Origin: Patescibacteria group bacterium
Lineage (GTDB): Bacteria > Patescibacteriota > Patescibacteriia > Buchananbacterales > UBA6539
Length of the DNA stretch: 39,865 bases
Assembly (NCBI GenBank): GCA_028688055.1
Contig: JAQTYZ010000001.1
Span: 1 to 39,865, forward strand
Direction: 5' to 3'
Part shown: in pieces, positions 20,349 through 29,599 of the stretch
Numbering within the stretch: the first letter of the stretch is position 1
Layout: each line of letters starts with the position of its first letter
Made by a program: the position numbers and the translations under genes
The notes under the pieces: generated by a model
What the model saw: only the letters and a program-made list of their open reading frames with translations
Databases searched by the model: none
What the model was told of the DNA's origin: nothing

Positions 20349-20999
20349 ATGGATTATTTGTTACTCATCATTTTAGCGATTGTCTTTATTATTTCGGTGA
20401 TGCTTCATGAAATTGCCCACGGGTATGTCGCTTATTTGTTTGGTGATGATACGGCGAAAATTTCCGGTCGCTTGTCATTAAATCCGTTGGTCCACCTTGA
20501 TCCGGTCGGATCGATTATGGTGCCGTTAATTTTATTAATTTCCGGCACTGGGATGATGTTTGGCTGGGCCAAGCCGGTGCCGGTCAATTCTTATCGTTTG
20601 CGCGGCGGTTTGGCGTCATTGCGCTGGGTGGCTTTGGCCGGGATTATCACCAATCTTGGTCTCGCTATCGCCGCGGCCATAGTTTTTAAGATAACCACGC
20701 AAAATTTTGGCTTTACTCAGAATAATTTGGGCGTAATTTTTTTCAACCAGTTGCTGATCGTAAATATTGTCTTGGGGGTATTTAACTTAATTCCTTTGCC
20801 GGGGTTTGATGGTTGGAATTTTTTGACTACTTTTCGGCCAATTTCTCGCTTGGTTAGTCAAACCCCACTGGGAAATCCGATGTTTATGGCGCAGTACGGC
20901 TTGGTACTGTCGATTATGTTGTTGTTTTTAGTAATGCCAATTGTTGCTAACTTATTTCAGTTTGTTTTTGGCTTATTTGCCAAATTTTTTGGTATTTAG
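20349..20999 (+). CDS. Site-2-protease-type membrane metalloprotease (M50)
   Basis: A 216-residue polytopic membrane protein with the zinc motif HEIAH at residues 20-24 in the first helix and the second motif NLIPLPGFDG near residue 150. It is the compact form without a PDZ domain, like the B. subtilis YwhC/YydH type. It would cut substrates within the membrane; the substrate is unknown. A double TATAAT (20335-20345) precedes the ATG closely, giving a nearly leaderless transcript. It is divergent from rpmB and directly upstream of the str operon. Confidence 0.9.
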   Translation: MDYLLLIILAIVFIISVMLHEIAHGYVAYLFGDDTAKISGRLSLNPLVHLDPVGSIMVPLILLISGTGMMFGWAKPVPVNSYRLRGGLASLRWVALAGIITNLGLAIAAAIVFKITTQNFGFTQNNLGVIFFNQLLIVNIVLGVFNLIPLPGFDGWNFLTTFRPISRLVSQTPLGNPMFMAQYGLVLSIMLLFLVMPIVANLFQFVFGLFAKFFGI

Positions 21000-21007
21000 C
21001 GAAACAC

Positions 21008-21036
21008 TTGACTCCTTTGTAATAATTAGCTAGTAT
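21008..21036 (+). promoter_or_regulatory. Promoter of the str operon
   Basis: TTGACT (21008-21013), 17-base spacer, TAGTAT (21031-21036). Confidence 0.7.
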
Positions 21037-21053
21037 ATTTCTGTGCTAACAAC

Positions 21054-21073
21054 CTGCCTTCGGGCAGATTTTT
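21054..21073 (+). promoter_or_regulatory. Hairpin with T-run in the rpsL leader
   Basis: CTGCC-TTCG-GGCAG, a stable tetraloop hairpin, is followed by ATTTTT, 23 bases before rpsL. It could be a weak intrinsic terminator that sets operon expression, or a protein binding site for autoregulation. Confidence 0.5.
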
Positions 21074-21095
21074 AAGACTTTTTAAAAGGAATTTA

Positions 21096-21524
21096 ATGCC
21101 AACAGTCAATCAATTAATCAGAAAAAAGCGTAAATCACAGGCGAAAAAGAGCAAAACGCCTGCTTTGTTGTTAGTTTCTGATACCTTGCACCGCGTCAAA
21201 AAGGAAATGCCTAAGGGTGCCGCTTTTAAGCGTGGCGTTTGTATCAAGGTGACCACGATGACTCCGAAAAAACCTAACTCAGCTTTAAGAAAAATTGCTC
21301 GAGTCCGTTTATCAAATGGTATGGAAGTTACTGCTTATATCCCTGGTGAAGGCCATAATTTGCAGGAACACTCGGTTGTCTTAATTCGCGGCGGTCGAGT
21401 TAAGGACTTGCCAGGTGTTCGCTACCACATTGTTAGAGGCGTTTACGACACCGGCGGCGTTAGTGCGCGCCGACAAGGCCGAAGCTTATATGGCGGTAAA
21501 AAACCGTCGGCAACTAAAGAATAA
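21096..21524 (+). CDS. rpsL: Ribosomal protein uS12
   Basis: Decoding-centre protein of the 30S subunit. The core [20 protein letters not shown] and [21 protein letters not shown] are intact, including the Lys of the streptomycin site (KPNS). At 142 residues it is longer than the E. coli protein (124); the excess is an insertion of about 15 residues between NVPAL-like TPALL and KRGVC (residues 27-46). First gene of the str operon, with AAAGGA before the ATG. Confidence 0.97.
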   Translation: MPTVNQLIRKKRKSQAKKSKTPALLLVSDTLHRVKKEMPKGAAFKRGVCIKVTTMTPKKPNSALRKIARVRLSNGMEVTAYIPGEGHNLQEHSVVLIRGGRVKDLPGVRYHIVRGVYDTGGVSARRQGRSLYGGKKPSATKE

Positions 21525-21532
21525 TCATATTT

Positions 21533-21997
21533 ATGAGAGGTAAAACCCCCAAACGAATCCTACTTCCTGATTCAAGATACAATAGCGCTAACGTAGCTAA
21601 ATTTATTAATCAAATTATGCGTCAGGGCAAAAAAACAATTGCCCAAAAAGTTGTTTACGATTGTTTTGATATTATTAAGGAAAAGACCAAAAAAGACGCT
21701 TTGGAAATTTTTGACGGGGCGATTCGCAACGTTGGTCCGGAAGTTGAAGTTAAGTCACGCCGAATCGGTGGCGGAAACTATCAGATTCCGGTTTCGGTTA
21801 TGGGTGAACGCCGAACCACTTTAGCTTATCGTTGGATTATTACGGCGGCTAAGGCTAAAAAGGGGATGCCGATGCGTGAAAAATTGGCCGAAGAATTAAT
21901 TGCGGCTTATAATCGTGAAGGCAACGCCATCAAGAAAAGAATGGACACCTACAAAATGGCCGAGGCTAACCGAGCTTTTGCCCACTTTATTCGATAA
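21533..21997 (+). CDS. rpsG: Ribosomal protein uS7
   Basis: Primary 16S rRNA binding protein of the 30S head. 154 residues with the family core MRGKTPKRILLPDSRYNS, VEVKSRRIGGGNYQIPV and an RWI-TAA segment. It follows rpsL by 8 bases and precedes fusA, the usual str order. Confidence 0.97.
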   Translation: MRGKTPKRILLPDSRYNSANVAKFINQIMRQGKKTIAQKVVYDCFDIIKEKTKKDALEIFDGAIRNVGPEVEVKSRRIGGGNYQIPVSVMGERRTTLAYRWIITAAKAKKGMPMREKLAEELIAAYNREGNAIKKRMDTYKMAEANRAFAHFIR

Positions 21998-22021
21998 TTT
22001 TTTTAAAATTTAACCAATCAA

Positions 22022-24124
22022 ATGCCACGCGAATATTCTTTGGAAAAAACCAGAAACATTGGAATTATTGCTCATATTGACGCCGGTAAAACGACAGTAA
22101 CCGAGCGTATTTTATTTTACACCGGAAAAAAACATAAAATCGGTGAAGTTCACGAAGGGGCCGCTGAAATGGACTGGATGGAGCAGGAAAAAGAGCGGGG
22201 CATTACTATTACTTCTGCCGCCACAACTTGTTTTTGGGCTCCGCGCGGTGACGAAGCTGAGAAGTGCCGCATTAACATTATTGATACCCCCGGACATATC
22301 GACTTTACCGTTGAAGTTCAGCGGTCACTGCGAGTTTTAGACGGCGGCGTTGTCGTTTTTGACGGTGTGGCCGGCGTTGAACCGCAGTCGGAAACCGTTT
22401 ATCATCAAGCCGAAAAATTCAAAGTACCGTTGATCGCTTTTGTTAATAAAATGGATCGCACCGGTGCGGATTTTTATGCTGATTTAGATAGTATTCGTGA
22501 GCGCTTAACCAAAAATGCTTACCCGATTCAGTTGCCGATTGGTGCTGAAAGCAATTTTCAAGGTGTTGTTGATTTGTTAACCATGAGAGCCAGAGTTTAT
22601 CATGATGATATGGGTAAAGAGTTCGATGACACGGAAGTACCAGCTGACTTAAAAGACAAGGCGGAAAAATTCCGAGCGGAATTAATGGAAGCCATTGTTC
22701 AGCATGATGAAAATCTGATGAATAAATATTTGGCGGGTGAAGCGGTTGATTTAAATGAAGTTAAAAAGATTTTAAGAAATCTCACCATTAAAAGCGAAAT
22801 AATTCCGGTTTTGTGCGGTACAGCTTTAAAAAATAAAGGCGTTCAGTTTTTGCTTGATGCGGTTTGTGATTATTTGCCAACGCCGTTGGATGTCCCGCCA
22901 GTGACCGGTTTTAATCCAAAGCATCCAGAACAGGAAGAAGTTAGACATGCTGATGACACGGAACCGTTTAGCGCGCTAGCCTTCAAGATTGCCGCTGACC
23001 CGTTTGTTGGTAAACTTTGTTTTTTCCGAGTGTACTCTGGCCATATTGAAGCAGGATCGTACGTGATGAATTCTTCAACCGGCACCAAAGAAAGAATTGG
23101 CCGCATTGTTCGAATGCACGCTAACACCAGAGAAGAAGTTAAGGAAGTTTTTGCCGGTGAAATTGCCGCCGCGGTTGGCTTGAAAGATACTTTTACCGGG
23201 CAGACTTTGTGCGATGAATCAAAGCCAATTGTTTTGGAATCAATTACCTTTCCGGAACCGGTTATTTTTGTTGCCATTGAGCCAAAAACTAAAGCTGATC
23301 AAGAAAAAATGGGTATTGCGATGTCAAAATTGGCTGAAGAAGATCCAACTTTCCGCATTCGGGGCAACGAAGAAACTGGTCAGACTTTGATTGGTGGAAT
23401 GGGCGAGTTGCACTTGGAAGTTATTGTAGATAGGATGAAGCGTGAATTTAATGTTGAAGCGACTGTTGGTAAGCCTCAGGTAGCGTACAAGGAAACCATT
23501 AAGGGCCGCGCTGAAGCTGAAGGTAAATATATTAGACAATCTGGTGGTCGCGGTCAGTATGGGCATTGTTGGATTAAAATTGAACCGAAGGGCCGCGGTG
23601 AAGGTTTTGAATTTGTTGATGAAATTAAAGGTGGTGTTGTTCCGAAAGAATATATCCCAGCTATTCATAAAGGTGCTAAAGAAGCCATGGATAAAGGTGT
23701 TATTGCCGGTTACCCAATGATTGATATTAAAGCGACGGTTTATGACGGTTCGTACCACGAAGTTGACTCTTCGGAGGCTGCTTTCAAAATTGCTGCTTCA
23801 ATGGCTTTCCAAGATGCGGTTCGAAAAGCGAGTCCGATTTTACTGGAGCCGGTTATGAAAGTTGAAGTAATCACCCCTGAGAATTTCATGGGCGATGTCA
23901 TTGGCAATTTAAATTCCAAGCGCGGACAAATTGATGAAATGAAAGATCGCGGTCAGTCTAAGGTTATTGATGCTAAAGTACCGTTAGCTGAAATGTTTGG
24001 TTATGCCACTGAACTGCGCTCTATGACCCAGGGTCGAGCGTCGTACAGCATGGAATTTGATAATTATTCCGAAGTGCCGAATAATGTCGCCGAGATGATT
24101 ATTAGTGGTAAAGGTAAGAAATAA
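22022..24124 (+). CDS. fusA: Elongation factor G
   Basis: The GTPase that moves the ribosome after peptide transfer and helps split it for recycling. 700 residues with the five-domain layout: P-loop AHIDAGKT (17-24), [10 protein letters not shown] switch I, DTPGHIDF switch II, NKMD, domains II-V ending [16 protein letters not shown]. It follows rpsG in the str operon. The length and motifs show a complete canonical EF-G rather than a tetracycline-resistance or EF-G2 relative. Confidence 0.97.
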   Translation: MPREYSLEKTRNIGIIAHIDAGKTTVTERILFYTGKKHKIGEVHEGAAEMDWMEQEKERGITITSAATTCFWAPRGDEAEKCRINIIDTPGHIDFTVEVQRSLRVLDGGVVVFDGVAGVEPQSETVYHQAEKFKVPLIAFVNKMDRTGADFYADLDSIRERLTKNAYPIQLPIGAESNFQGVVDLLTMRARVYHDDMGKEFDDTEVPADLKDKAEKFRAELMEAIVQHDENLMNKYLAGEAVDLNEVKKILRNLTIKSEIIPVLCGTALKNKGVQFLLDAVCDYLPTPLDVPPVTGFNPKHPEQEEVRHADDTEPFSALAFKIAADPFVGKLCFFRVYSGHIEAGSYVMNSSTGTKERIGRIVRMHANTREEVKEVFAGEIAAAVGLKDTFTGQTLCDESKPIVLESITFPEPVIFVAIEPKTKADQEKMGIAMSKLAEEDPTFRIRGNEETGQTLIGGMGELHLEVIVDRMKREFNVEATVGKPQVAYKETIKGRAEAEGKYIRQSGGRGQYGHCWIKIEPKGRGEGFEFVDEIKGGVVPKEYIPAIHKGAKEAMDKGVIAGYPMIDIKATVYDGSYHEVDSSEAAFKIAASMAFQDAVRKASPILLEPVMKVEVITPENFMGDVIGNLNSKRGQIDEMKDRGQSKVIDAKVPLAEMFGYATELRSMTQGRASYSMEFDNYSEVPNNVAEMIISGKGKK

Positions 24125-24150
24125 ACCAGGGGAGGGGCAAACTAATAACG

Positions 24151-24519
24151 ATGCCAAATTCACTGGAAAAAATAATTGAATTAATCAAAAAAACTGGCGA
24201 TAATTGTGTCGTTCTGGACAGCTCTGGTAACCCGGCCTATGTGGTCTTAAGTTTTGATGATTACAAAAAATTAGTAGCTGACAAATCGGAAATTGCTGAT
24301 TTGACTGAAGATGAACTTTTAAACAAGATAAACCGGGATATTGCAATCTGGCGCGTCAAACAGCAAGAAGCGGAAACCAATAATTGGGAACCGATTGAAA
24401 GTCTTAATTTAGAGCCAAAAGTAGAGCCAAGCGCTGAAGAAAAATCTCTTAATAAAGCCAATATTGAGGAGGAATCTGACCGAAATGATGAAAAGTATTA
24501 TTTTGAACCCATTGATTAG
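24151..24519 (+). CDS. Unknown small acidic protein between fusA and tuf, antitoxin-like N-terminus
   Basis: 122 residues, start behind GGGGAGGG with a 15-base gap, so initiation is not well placed. Residues 1-45 (SLEKIIELIKKTGDNCVVLD, PAYVVLSFDDYKKLV) resemble the Phd/YefM antitoxin fold, in which a short strand is followed by LSxxDYxxL. The rest is acidic and helical with many Glu, Asp and Asn, probably disordered toward the end. No toxin gene is adjacent, so a toxin-antitoxin role is not supported. Position suggests co-transcription with fusA. Function unknown. Confidence 0.65.
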   Translation: MPNSLEKIIELIKKTGDNCVVLDSSGNPAYVVLSFDDYKKLVADKSEIADLTEDELLNKINRDIAIWRVKQQEAETNNWEPIESLNLEPKVEPSAEEKSLNKANIEEESDRNDEKYYFEPID

Positions 24520-24521
24520 TG

Positions 24522-24549
24522 TTGACAATTGTTTGGAAATTGTTATATA
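24522..24549 (+). promoter_or_regulatory. Promoter of tuf
   Basis: TTGACA (24522-24527), 16-base spacer, TATATA (24544-24549). It gives tuf its own start and a 5' UTR of about 115 bases. Confidence 0.7.
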
Positions 24550-24600
24550 CTCTTAAGTGCATTTTAGTTTCAAAATTTTATAAATAATTTAAAATTAACT

Positions 24601-24648
24601 GCGATCTGCTTCGACTATCCTTCGCGAAGCTGGCTAACAAAAGATCGC
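24601..24648 (+). promoter_or_regulatory. Stem-loop in the tuf 5' UTR
   Basis: GCGATC (24601-24606) pairs with GATCGC (24643-24648), enclosing GCTTCG (24608-24613) with CGAAGC (24625-24630). AGAAGGA follows just before the ATG. It may stabilise the mRNA or act in control; there is no T-run. Confidence 0.5.
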
Positions 24649-24670
24649 AACCAAAGAAGGAAAACAATCT

Positions 24671-25864
24671 ATGGCAGTTGATAAATTTAATCGTAGTAAG
24701 CCGCACTTGAACGTCGGCACCATCGGTCACGTTGACCACGGCAAAACCACTTTAACCGCGGCCATTTTGTCTTACCTCCACAAAAAAGGTAATGCGGCTG
24801 ATGAGCGATCAGTTGACCAGATTGACAAGTCTCCGGAAGAAAAGGCTCGTGGAATCACAATCGCTACTACCCACGTTGAATACGAAAGCGACAAGCGACA
24901 CTATGCTCACATTGATTGTCCTGGTCACGCCGATTATGTCAAAAACATGATTACCGGTGCGGCTCAGATGGACGGTGCGATTTTGGTTGTTGCCGCTACT
25001 GACGGACCAATGCCTCAGACCCGCGAGCACATTTTGTTGGCTCACCAGGTCGGTGTCCCGGCGATGGTTGTCTTTTTGAATAAAGTTGATCAGGTTAAGG
25101 ACCCGGAATTAATTGATTTGGTTGAAGAAGAAGTTCGCGACATGTTAAAGAAATATGAATTCCCTGGCGATGAAATCCCAGTCATTCGTGGCTCAGCTTT
25201 GAAGGCTTTGGAAAACCCAGAAGATCCGGAAGCCATCAAGTGTATGGAAGAATTGATTAATGCCATCGACTCTTACATTCCGGAACCGATTCGAAACGTT
25301 GAAAAGCCTTTCTTAATGCCGATTGAAGATATCTTCTCAATTGAAGGTCGCGGAACAGTTGTGACCGGACGAATTGATTGTGGCATCATTAAAGTTAACG
25401 AAGAAGTTGAGATTGTCGGTTTACAGCCAACGGTTAAAACAGTTGTGACCGGAATTGAAATGTTTAACAAGTCTTTGGACGAAGGTCGAGCTGGCGACAA
25501 CGCTGGTTTGTTACTTCGAGGCACCAAGAAAGAGGACGTTGAGCGCGGTCAGGTTTTAGCCAAGCCGGGTTCAATTACTCCACACACTGAGTTTGTCGGT
25601 AACACCTACATTTTGACCAAAGAAGAAGGTGGACGACACAGTCCGTTTTTCAAGGGTTATAAGCCACAGTTTTATATTGGAACCGCTGATGTTACCGGCG
25701 ATGTTGAATTACCAGAAGGTTCAGAAATGGTGATGCCGGGTGATACTGCCAGCTTAAAGATTAAGTTAATTAAACCAGTTGCGTTGGAAGAGAAACAGCG
25801 ATTTGCTATCCGCGAAGGCGGACGAACAATCGGCGCTGGTGTTGTAAGTAGTATTACTAAGTAA
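24671..25864 (+). CDS. tuf: Elongation factor Tu
   Basis: It brings aminoacyl-tRNA to the ribosome. 397 residues with P-loop GHVDHGKT (19-26), [29 protein letters not shown] and the complete domains II and III (VEMPGD-like [24 protein letters not shown]). The codon use is visibly richer in C-ending codons than its neighbours, as expected for a very highly expressed gene. Confidence 0.98.
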   Translation: MAVDKFNRSKPHLNVGTIGHVDHGKTTLTAAILSYLHKKGNAADERSVDQIDKSPEEKARGITIATTHVEYESDKRHYAHIDCPGHADYVKNMITGAAQMDGAILVVAATDGPMPQTREHILLAHQVGVPAMVVFLNKVDQVKDPELIDLVEEEVRDMLKKYEFPGDEIPVIRGSALKALENPEDPEAIKCMEELINAIDSYIPEPIRNVEKPFLMPIEDIFSIEGRGTVVTGRIDCGIIKVNEEVEIVGLQPTVKTVVTGIEMFNKSLDEGRAGDNAGLLLRGTKKEDVERGQVLAKPGSITPHTEFVGNTYILTKEEGGRHSPFFKGYKPQFYIGTADVTGDVELPEGSEMVMPGDTASLKIKLIKPVALEEKQRFAIREGGRTIGAGVVSSITK

Positions 25865-25873
25865 TTATTGATT

Positions 25874-25901
25874 GCCCCGTCCCGCTAACGCGGGACGGGG
25901 C
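25874..25901 (+). promoter_or_regulatory. GC-rich hairpin between tuf and rpsJ
   Basis: A perfect 12-bp stem (GCCCCGTCCCGC, GCGGGACGGGGC) with loop TAAC. No T-run follows, so it is more likely a processing or mRNA-stability hairpin than a terminator; rpsJ starts 21 bases later without an obvious promoter. Confidence 0.65.
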
Positions 25902-25921
25902 TAAGTTCTTTCATTGAAGCT

Positions 25922-26287
25922 ATGGTAGCAATAAAACGTGTACCGGTTTCTTCAAGAAAAAATGAAGAGACTGAGGAAAGTAAGCAAAAAATTAGAATCA
26001 AGATTAGAGCTTACGATCATAAAATTATTGATCAGTCCACCAGAACCATCATGGAAACTGTTGAGCGAACCGGGGCCAGAATTTTAGGTCCCATTCCTTT
26101 GCCAACCGAAAAGAAGAAATACACCGTTTTGAAATCATCCTTTGTCCATAAGGATGCCCGCGATCAGTATGAAATGAGAATCCATAAGAGATTATTGGAT
26201 ATATTAGATCCAACACCGAAGACGGTTGACTCACTGACTAATCTGAATTTACCGGCCGGCGTCGATGTTGAGATCAAAATGGCCTAA
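25922..26287 (+). CDS. rpsJ: Ribosomal protein uS10
   Basis: First gene of the S10 operon and also the NusE antitermination factor. The core [29 protein letters not shown] is intact. 121 residues against about 102; the excess is a basic, charged N-terminal tail of about 20 residues. The first ATG is used; the conserved part starts near residue 22, so a later start is possible, but no better ATG is present. Confidence 0.96.
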   Translation: MVAIKRVPVSSRKNEETEESKQKIRIKIRAYDHKIIDQSTRTIMETVERTGARILGPIPLPTEKKKYTVLKSSFVHKDARDQYEMRIHKRLLDILDPTPKTVDSLTNLNLPAGVDVEIKMA

Positions 26288-26335
26288 AATAATTTTCGCC
26301 ATCGTTGTTTGCGAAAAGGTAAAGAAAGCTTTCAA

Positions 26336-26458
26336 ATGAAAAAACCTTTACCGGTTGGCAGGCAATATAGGAGATTTGATAACTTAAACCAAATTAAAGC
26401 CAAACAACTTGCCAGCAGTTTTTTAAACTGGCTCTTTGAGGCAGATTTTATTTTTTAA
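26336..26458 (+). other. S10-L3 intergenic region with a 40-codon ORF and alternative hairpins
   Basis: The 176-base gap inside an otherwise tight operon holds an ORF from ATG 26336 (MKKPLPVGRQYRRF...) that ends six bases before rplC, with no Shine-Dalgarno site. It also has pairing options: GGCAA near 26368 with TTGCC (26409-26413), or GCCAGCAGTTT with AAACTGGC. S10 operons are often controlled by L4 binding to a leader, so an RNA control element is as likely as a peptide. Confidence 0.35.
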
Positions 26459-26463
26459 TAAGT

Positions 26464-27237
26464 ATGAAGTTTATCCTCGCTGAAAAAAAGGAAATGACCC
26501 AAAAATTCGCCGCCGACGGTCGCGTCATTCCAGTTACTCGCGTTGTGGCCGGTCCTTGCACGGTGGTCCAGGTCAAAAACGTTGAAACTGATGGTTATTT
26601 GTCGGTTCAGCTTGGCTTTGGTTTAAAACGAAAAATTAGTAATCCGTTAAAAGGTCATTTGAAAAATTTAGGTAACTTTCGTTATTTACGGGAATTCAGA
26701 ATTGACAATAAGGAAGCTGAAATTTTAAAAGTTGGCACAAAAGTTAGTGTTGATAATTTTGCTGCTGGTGACATTATCCAGGTGACTGGAACTTCTAAAG
26801 GAAAAGGTTTTCAGGGAGTTGTTAAGCGTCACGGTTTCCACGGTTCACCAAAAACTCACGGACATAAAGACCAGCTAAGAATGCCTGGCTCCATCGGTTC
26901 AACTGGTCCGCAGCACGTCTTTAAAGGCACGCGTATGGGTGGTCGTATGGGTGGCGATCAGGTTACCGTTCATAATCTTGAAGTTGTCGAAGTAAATAAT
27001 GAAACCGGTGAAATTTTTATCAAGGGCGCTATTCCTGGCGGATCCAACAATTTACTGATGATTGCCGGTGAAGGTGATATTAATATTATGACTGAGGTTG
27101 AAGCGGTCCTAACACCAGCCGTGGAAGTTAAGGTTGAAACAACTGAAGTACCAACTGAAGAAGTTAAGTCAGACGCTGAAGCGATCAAAACGCCAGTCGA
27201 AGCCGTTGAGGCAGTAAGTGAAAAAGTTAGCGAATAA
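26464..27237 (+). CDS. rplC: Ribosomal protein uL3 with acidic C-terminal tail
   Basis: Early-binding 50S protein near the peptidyl transferase centre. The core is complete (EMTQKFAADGRVIPVT, GTSKGKGFQGVVKRHGF, the GSIGS and GGRMGGDQVTVHNLEV loops). 257 residues against about 209; the last 45 or so are a Val/Glu/Thr-rich, probably unstructured acidic tail (VETTEVPTEEVKSDAEA). Such tails are frequent in CPR ribosomal proteins. Confidence 0.96.
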   Translation: MKFILAEKKEMTQKFAADGRVIPVTRVVAGPCTVVQVKNVETDGYLSVQLGFGLKRKISNPLKGHLKNLGNFRYLREFRIDNKEAEILKVGTKVSVDNFAAGDIIQVTGTSKGKGFQGVVKRHGFHGSPKTHGHKDQLRMPGSIGSTGPQHVFKGTRMGGRMGGDQVTVHNLEVVEVNNETGEIFIKGAIPGGSNNLLMIAGEGDINIMTEVEAVLTPAVEVKVETTEVPTEEVKSDAEAIKTPVEAVEAVSEKVSE

Positions 27238-27240
27238 TTT

Positions 27241-27948
27241 ATGAAAAAAGTTACTGTTTACAATCAGGTTGGTGAAAAGGTAAAAGATTTGGAATTGGAT
27301 TCAAAGATTTTTGATATTAAAATTAAGCCGGACTTAGTCAGCCAGGCGGTTATTGCCCAACAGGCCAACGCCCGACTGAATCTAGCAAATGTTAAAGATC
27401 GAAGTCAGGTTTCTGGTGGTGGCCGTAAGCCGTGGCGGCAAAAGGGAACTGGTCGAGCCAGACACGGCTCAATTCGTTCACCATTATGGCGTGGCGGTGG
27501 TGTTACTTTTGGTCCGTCAAGTGATCAGAATTATTCCTTAAAAATTAACAAAAAAGTTAGACGCAAAGCCGTTTTAATGTGTTTATCCGATAAGGCCGCT
27601 AATGATAAAATTGTTTTGTTGGATAAATTGGAATTGGTCGAAGCTAAAACTAAGAAGTTTTATGAAGTTTTGCAGGCCCTAAAATTGCGTGAAGGCAAAA
27701 AAGCCAAAAAGGGTGCAGCTAAGCCAGAAGTAGCAGGAGAAAAAGTTGTTAAGTTAAGCAAGAAGGCAAAAAGCGTTTTAGTAATCTTGCCGAAAAAGGA
27801 TTCAGCGATTCAACGCGCGGTGGCTAATGTTCCAAGAGCTAATACCATTTTAGCTAACAGTTTAAATGCCGTTGATTTGCTTAAATATAGTTTTATCTTA
27901 ATGCCCGTTGATTCGATTGAAGTAATCGAAAAAACTTTTGTTAAATAA
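27241..27948 (+). CDS. rplD: Ribosomal protein uL4
   Basis: 50S protein lining the exit tunnel, and in many bacteria the repressor of the S10 operon. Tunnel-loop motif RKPWRQKGTGRARHGSIRSPLWRGGG is complete. 235 residues; about 30 extra residues form a Lys-rich insertion (KKAKKGAAKPEVAGEKVVKL) near residue 155. It starts three bases after rplC. Confidence 0.96.
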   Translation: MKKVTVYNQVGEKVKDLELDSKIFDIKIKPDLVSQAVIAQQANARLNLANVKDRSQVSGGGRKPWRQKGTGRARHGSIRSPLWRGGGVTFGPSSDQNYSLKINKKVRRKAVLMCLSDKAANDKIVLLDKLELVEAKTKKFYEVLQALKLREGKKAKKGAAKPEVAGEKVVKLSKKAKSVLVILPKKDSAIQRAVANVPRANTILANSLNAVDLLKYSFILMPVDSIEVIEKTFVK

Positions 27949-27950
27949 GT

Positions 27951-28379
27951 ATGGGAATTTTTAATAAATCAAAAGAAGAAGAAAAAAAACCAGCGGTTAA
28001 GGAAACGAAACCGGCTGTCGTTAAGGTTGAAAAGAAAAAAGACGATAAGCCAACAGAAATAAAAACTAAGCCGGGCGTTATTAAGGGAACAGCTAAGCAG
28101 GGTAACAAAGTTTTGATCAAACCTTTAATAACCGAAAAGGCCACTCATTTGGCGGTGATTAACAAGTATGTTTTTGCGATCAATCCGAAAATGAATAAGG
28201 TTGAAGTTAAAAAAGCCATTCGGGCTGTTTACAAAGTTGATCCGATAAAAATTAATATTTCAAATTTTTCAGGCAAAGCGGTCCGCTACGGTAAGACTTC
28301 AGGCAAAACCAAGTCGTGGAAAAAAGCGATTGTTACCCTCAAGGCGGGCGATAAAATTGAAGTTTACGAAGGAGTTTAA
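27951..28379 (+). CDS. rplW: Ribosomal protein uL23 with basic N-terminal extension
   Basis: 50S protein at the exit of the tunnel, docking site of trigger factor and SRP. The L23 domain begins near residue 46 (VLIKPLITEKATHLAV) and runs to the end (GKAVRYGKTSGKTKSWKKAIVTL). The first 45 residues are a Lys/Pro/Glu-rich extension absent in most bacteria. It starts two bases after rplD. Confidence 0.95.
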   Translation: MGIFNKSKEEEKKPAVKETKPAVVKVEKKKDDKPTEIKTKPGVIKGTAKQGNKVLIKPLITEKATHLAVINKYVFAINPKMNKVEVKKAIRAVYKVDPIKINISNFSGKAVRYGKTSGKTKSWKKAIVTLKAGDKIEVYEGV

Positions 28380-28384
28380 TAATT

Positions 28385-29230
28385 ATGGCGATTAAGATTT
28401 ACAAACCAACAACCCCGGGACGACGACAGACCTCTGTAGCGATTTTTAGTGATTTAACTAAAAAGCGACCGGAGAAGAGTTTGATTAAAATTAAGAAAAA
28501 AACCGGCGGCCGAAATTTTGCCGGAAAAATAACCGTTCGTCATATCGGCGGCGGCGCCAAACAGTATTATCGTTTAATCGATTATCGCCGTCGAAAGTAT
28601 GATGTGCCGGCCACGGTTGAAGCGATTGAATATGATCCTAATCGTGAAGCGAGAATCGCTTTAATCAAGTACGCCGACGGTACCAAGCAGTATATGATTG
28701 CCCCAGTTGAGTTGAAAGTCGGCGATGAAGTTATGTCATCGGAAAAAAGAATTGAAATCAAATCCGGCAATCGGATGCCGTTGGAATTTTTGCCGCTTGG
28801 TTCAGTTATTTTTAACATTGAAGTGACACCTGGCAACGGTGCGAAATTAGTTAGAACGGCTGGCTCGCTGGCTAAGTTTATGGCAATTGAAGGCGACTAT
28901 GCTACTATTAAATTGCCTTCCGGTGAAGTTAGATTGATTTCCAAAAGATGTTCGGCAACCTTGGGGCAAGTTTCCAATCCCGATGCAATGAATATTCGAA
29001 TCGGCAAAGCCGGTCGCATGCGCCATATGGGTGTTAGGCCAACCGTTCGCGGTAAAGTAATGAACCCAGTTGATCACCCGCACGGTGGTGGTGAAGGTCA
29101 TAACCCGATTGGTATGAAAGCGCCGAAAACGCCGTGGGGCAAGCCGGCTTTAGGAGTACTGACCCGAAAGCGAAAAAAATATTCAAACCGATTTATTATT
29201 CGCAGTCGCAAGCAACGACGAAGAAAGTAA
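28385..29230 (+). CDS. rplB: Ribosomal protein uL2
   Basis: Core 50S protein near the peptidyl transferase centre. 281 residues, normal length, with NPVDHPHGGGEGHNPIG, the loop containing the functionally important His, and GRNFAGKITVRHIGGGAKQ. No unusual tail. Confidence 0.98.
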   Translation: MAIKIYKPTTPGRRQTSVAIFSDLTKKRPEKSLIKIKKKTGGRNFAGKITVRHIGGGAKQYYRLIDYRRRKYDVPATVEAIEYDPNREARIALIKYADGTKQYMIAPVELKVGDEVMSSEKRIEIKSGNRMPLEFLPLGSVIFNIEVTPGNGAKLVRTAGSLAKFMAIEGDYATIKLPSGEVRLISKRCSATLGQVSNPDAMNIRIGKAGRMRHMGVRPTVRGKVMNPVDHPHGGGEGHNPIGMKAPKTPWGKPALGVLTRKRKKYSNRFIIRSRKQRRRK

Positions 29231-29239
29231 TTTATATCT

Positions 29240-29584
29240 ATGTCTAGAAGTTTAAAAAAAGGCCCATACATTAACGAAAAACTGCTTAAAAAGATTATCA
29301 ATCTTAAGCCGGGTGATAAGACCGTGATTAAAACCTGGGATCGCGCCTGCCAAATTACTCCCGAGATGGTTGGACATACTATCGGCGTTCATAATGGCCG
29401 GGCTCATCTGCCAGTTCATATTGTTGAAAATATGGTTGGTCATCGTTTAGGTGAGTTTTCACCAACCAGAAAATTTTTGGGCCATGGTGGAAAAATTGCT
29501 AAAGCGGAAGCTCAGGCTGCAGCCCTGAAGGCAACTGAAGACCGAAAGAAGGCGCAGGAAGCCGCTACGACCACCAAAAAATAA
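29240..29584 (+). CDS. rpsS: Ribosomal protein uS19
   Basis: 30S head protein that contacts S13 and the 50S bridge. Core [14 protein letters not shown] and [27 protein letters not shown] is complete. 114 residues against about 92; the excess is an Ala/Lys/Thr-rich C-terminal tail. Confidence 0.97.
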   Translation: MSRSLKKGPYINEKLLKKIINLKPGDKTVIKTWDRACQITPEMVGHTIGVHNGRAHLPVHIVENMVGHRLGEFSPTRKFLGHGGKIAKAEAQAAALKATEDRKKAQEAATTTKK

Positions 29585-29599
29585 TAGTACTTGATAAAT

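Noticed and set aside
25874-25901. Hairpin after tuf as an intrinsic terminator
   Set aside because: There is no T-run behind the stem and no new promoter is visible before rpsJ.
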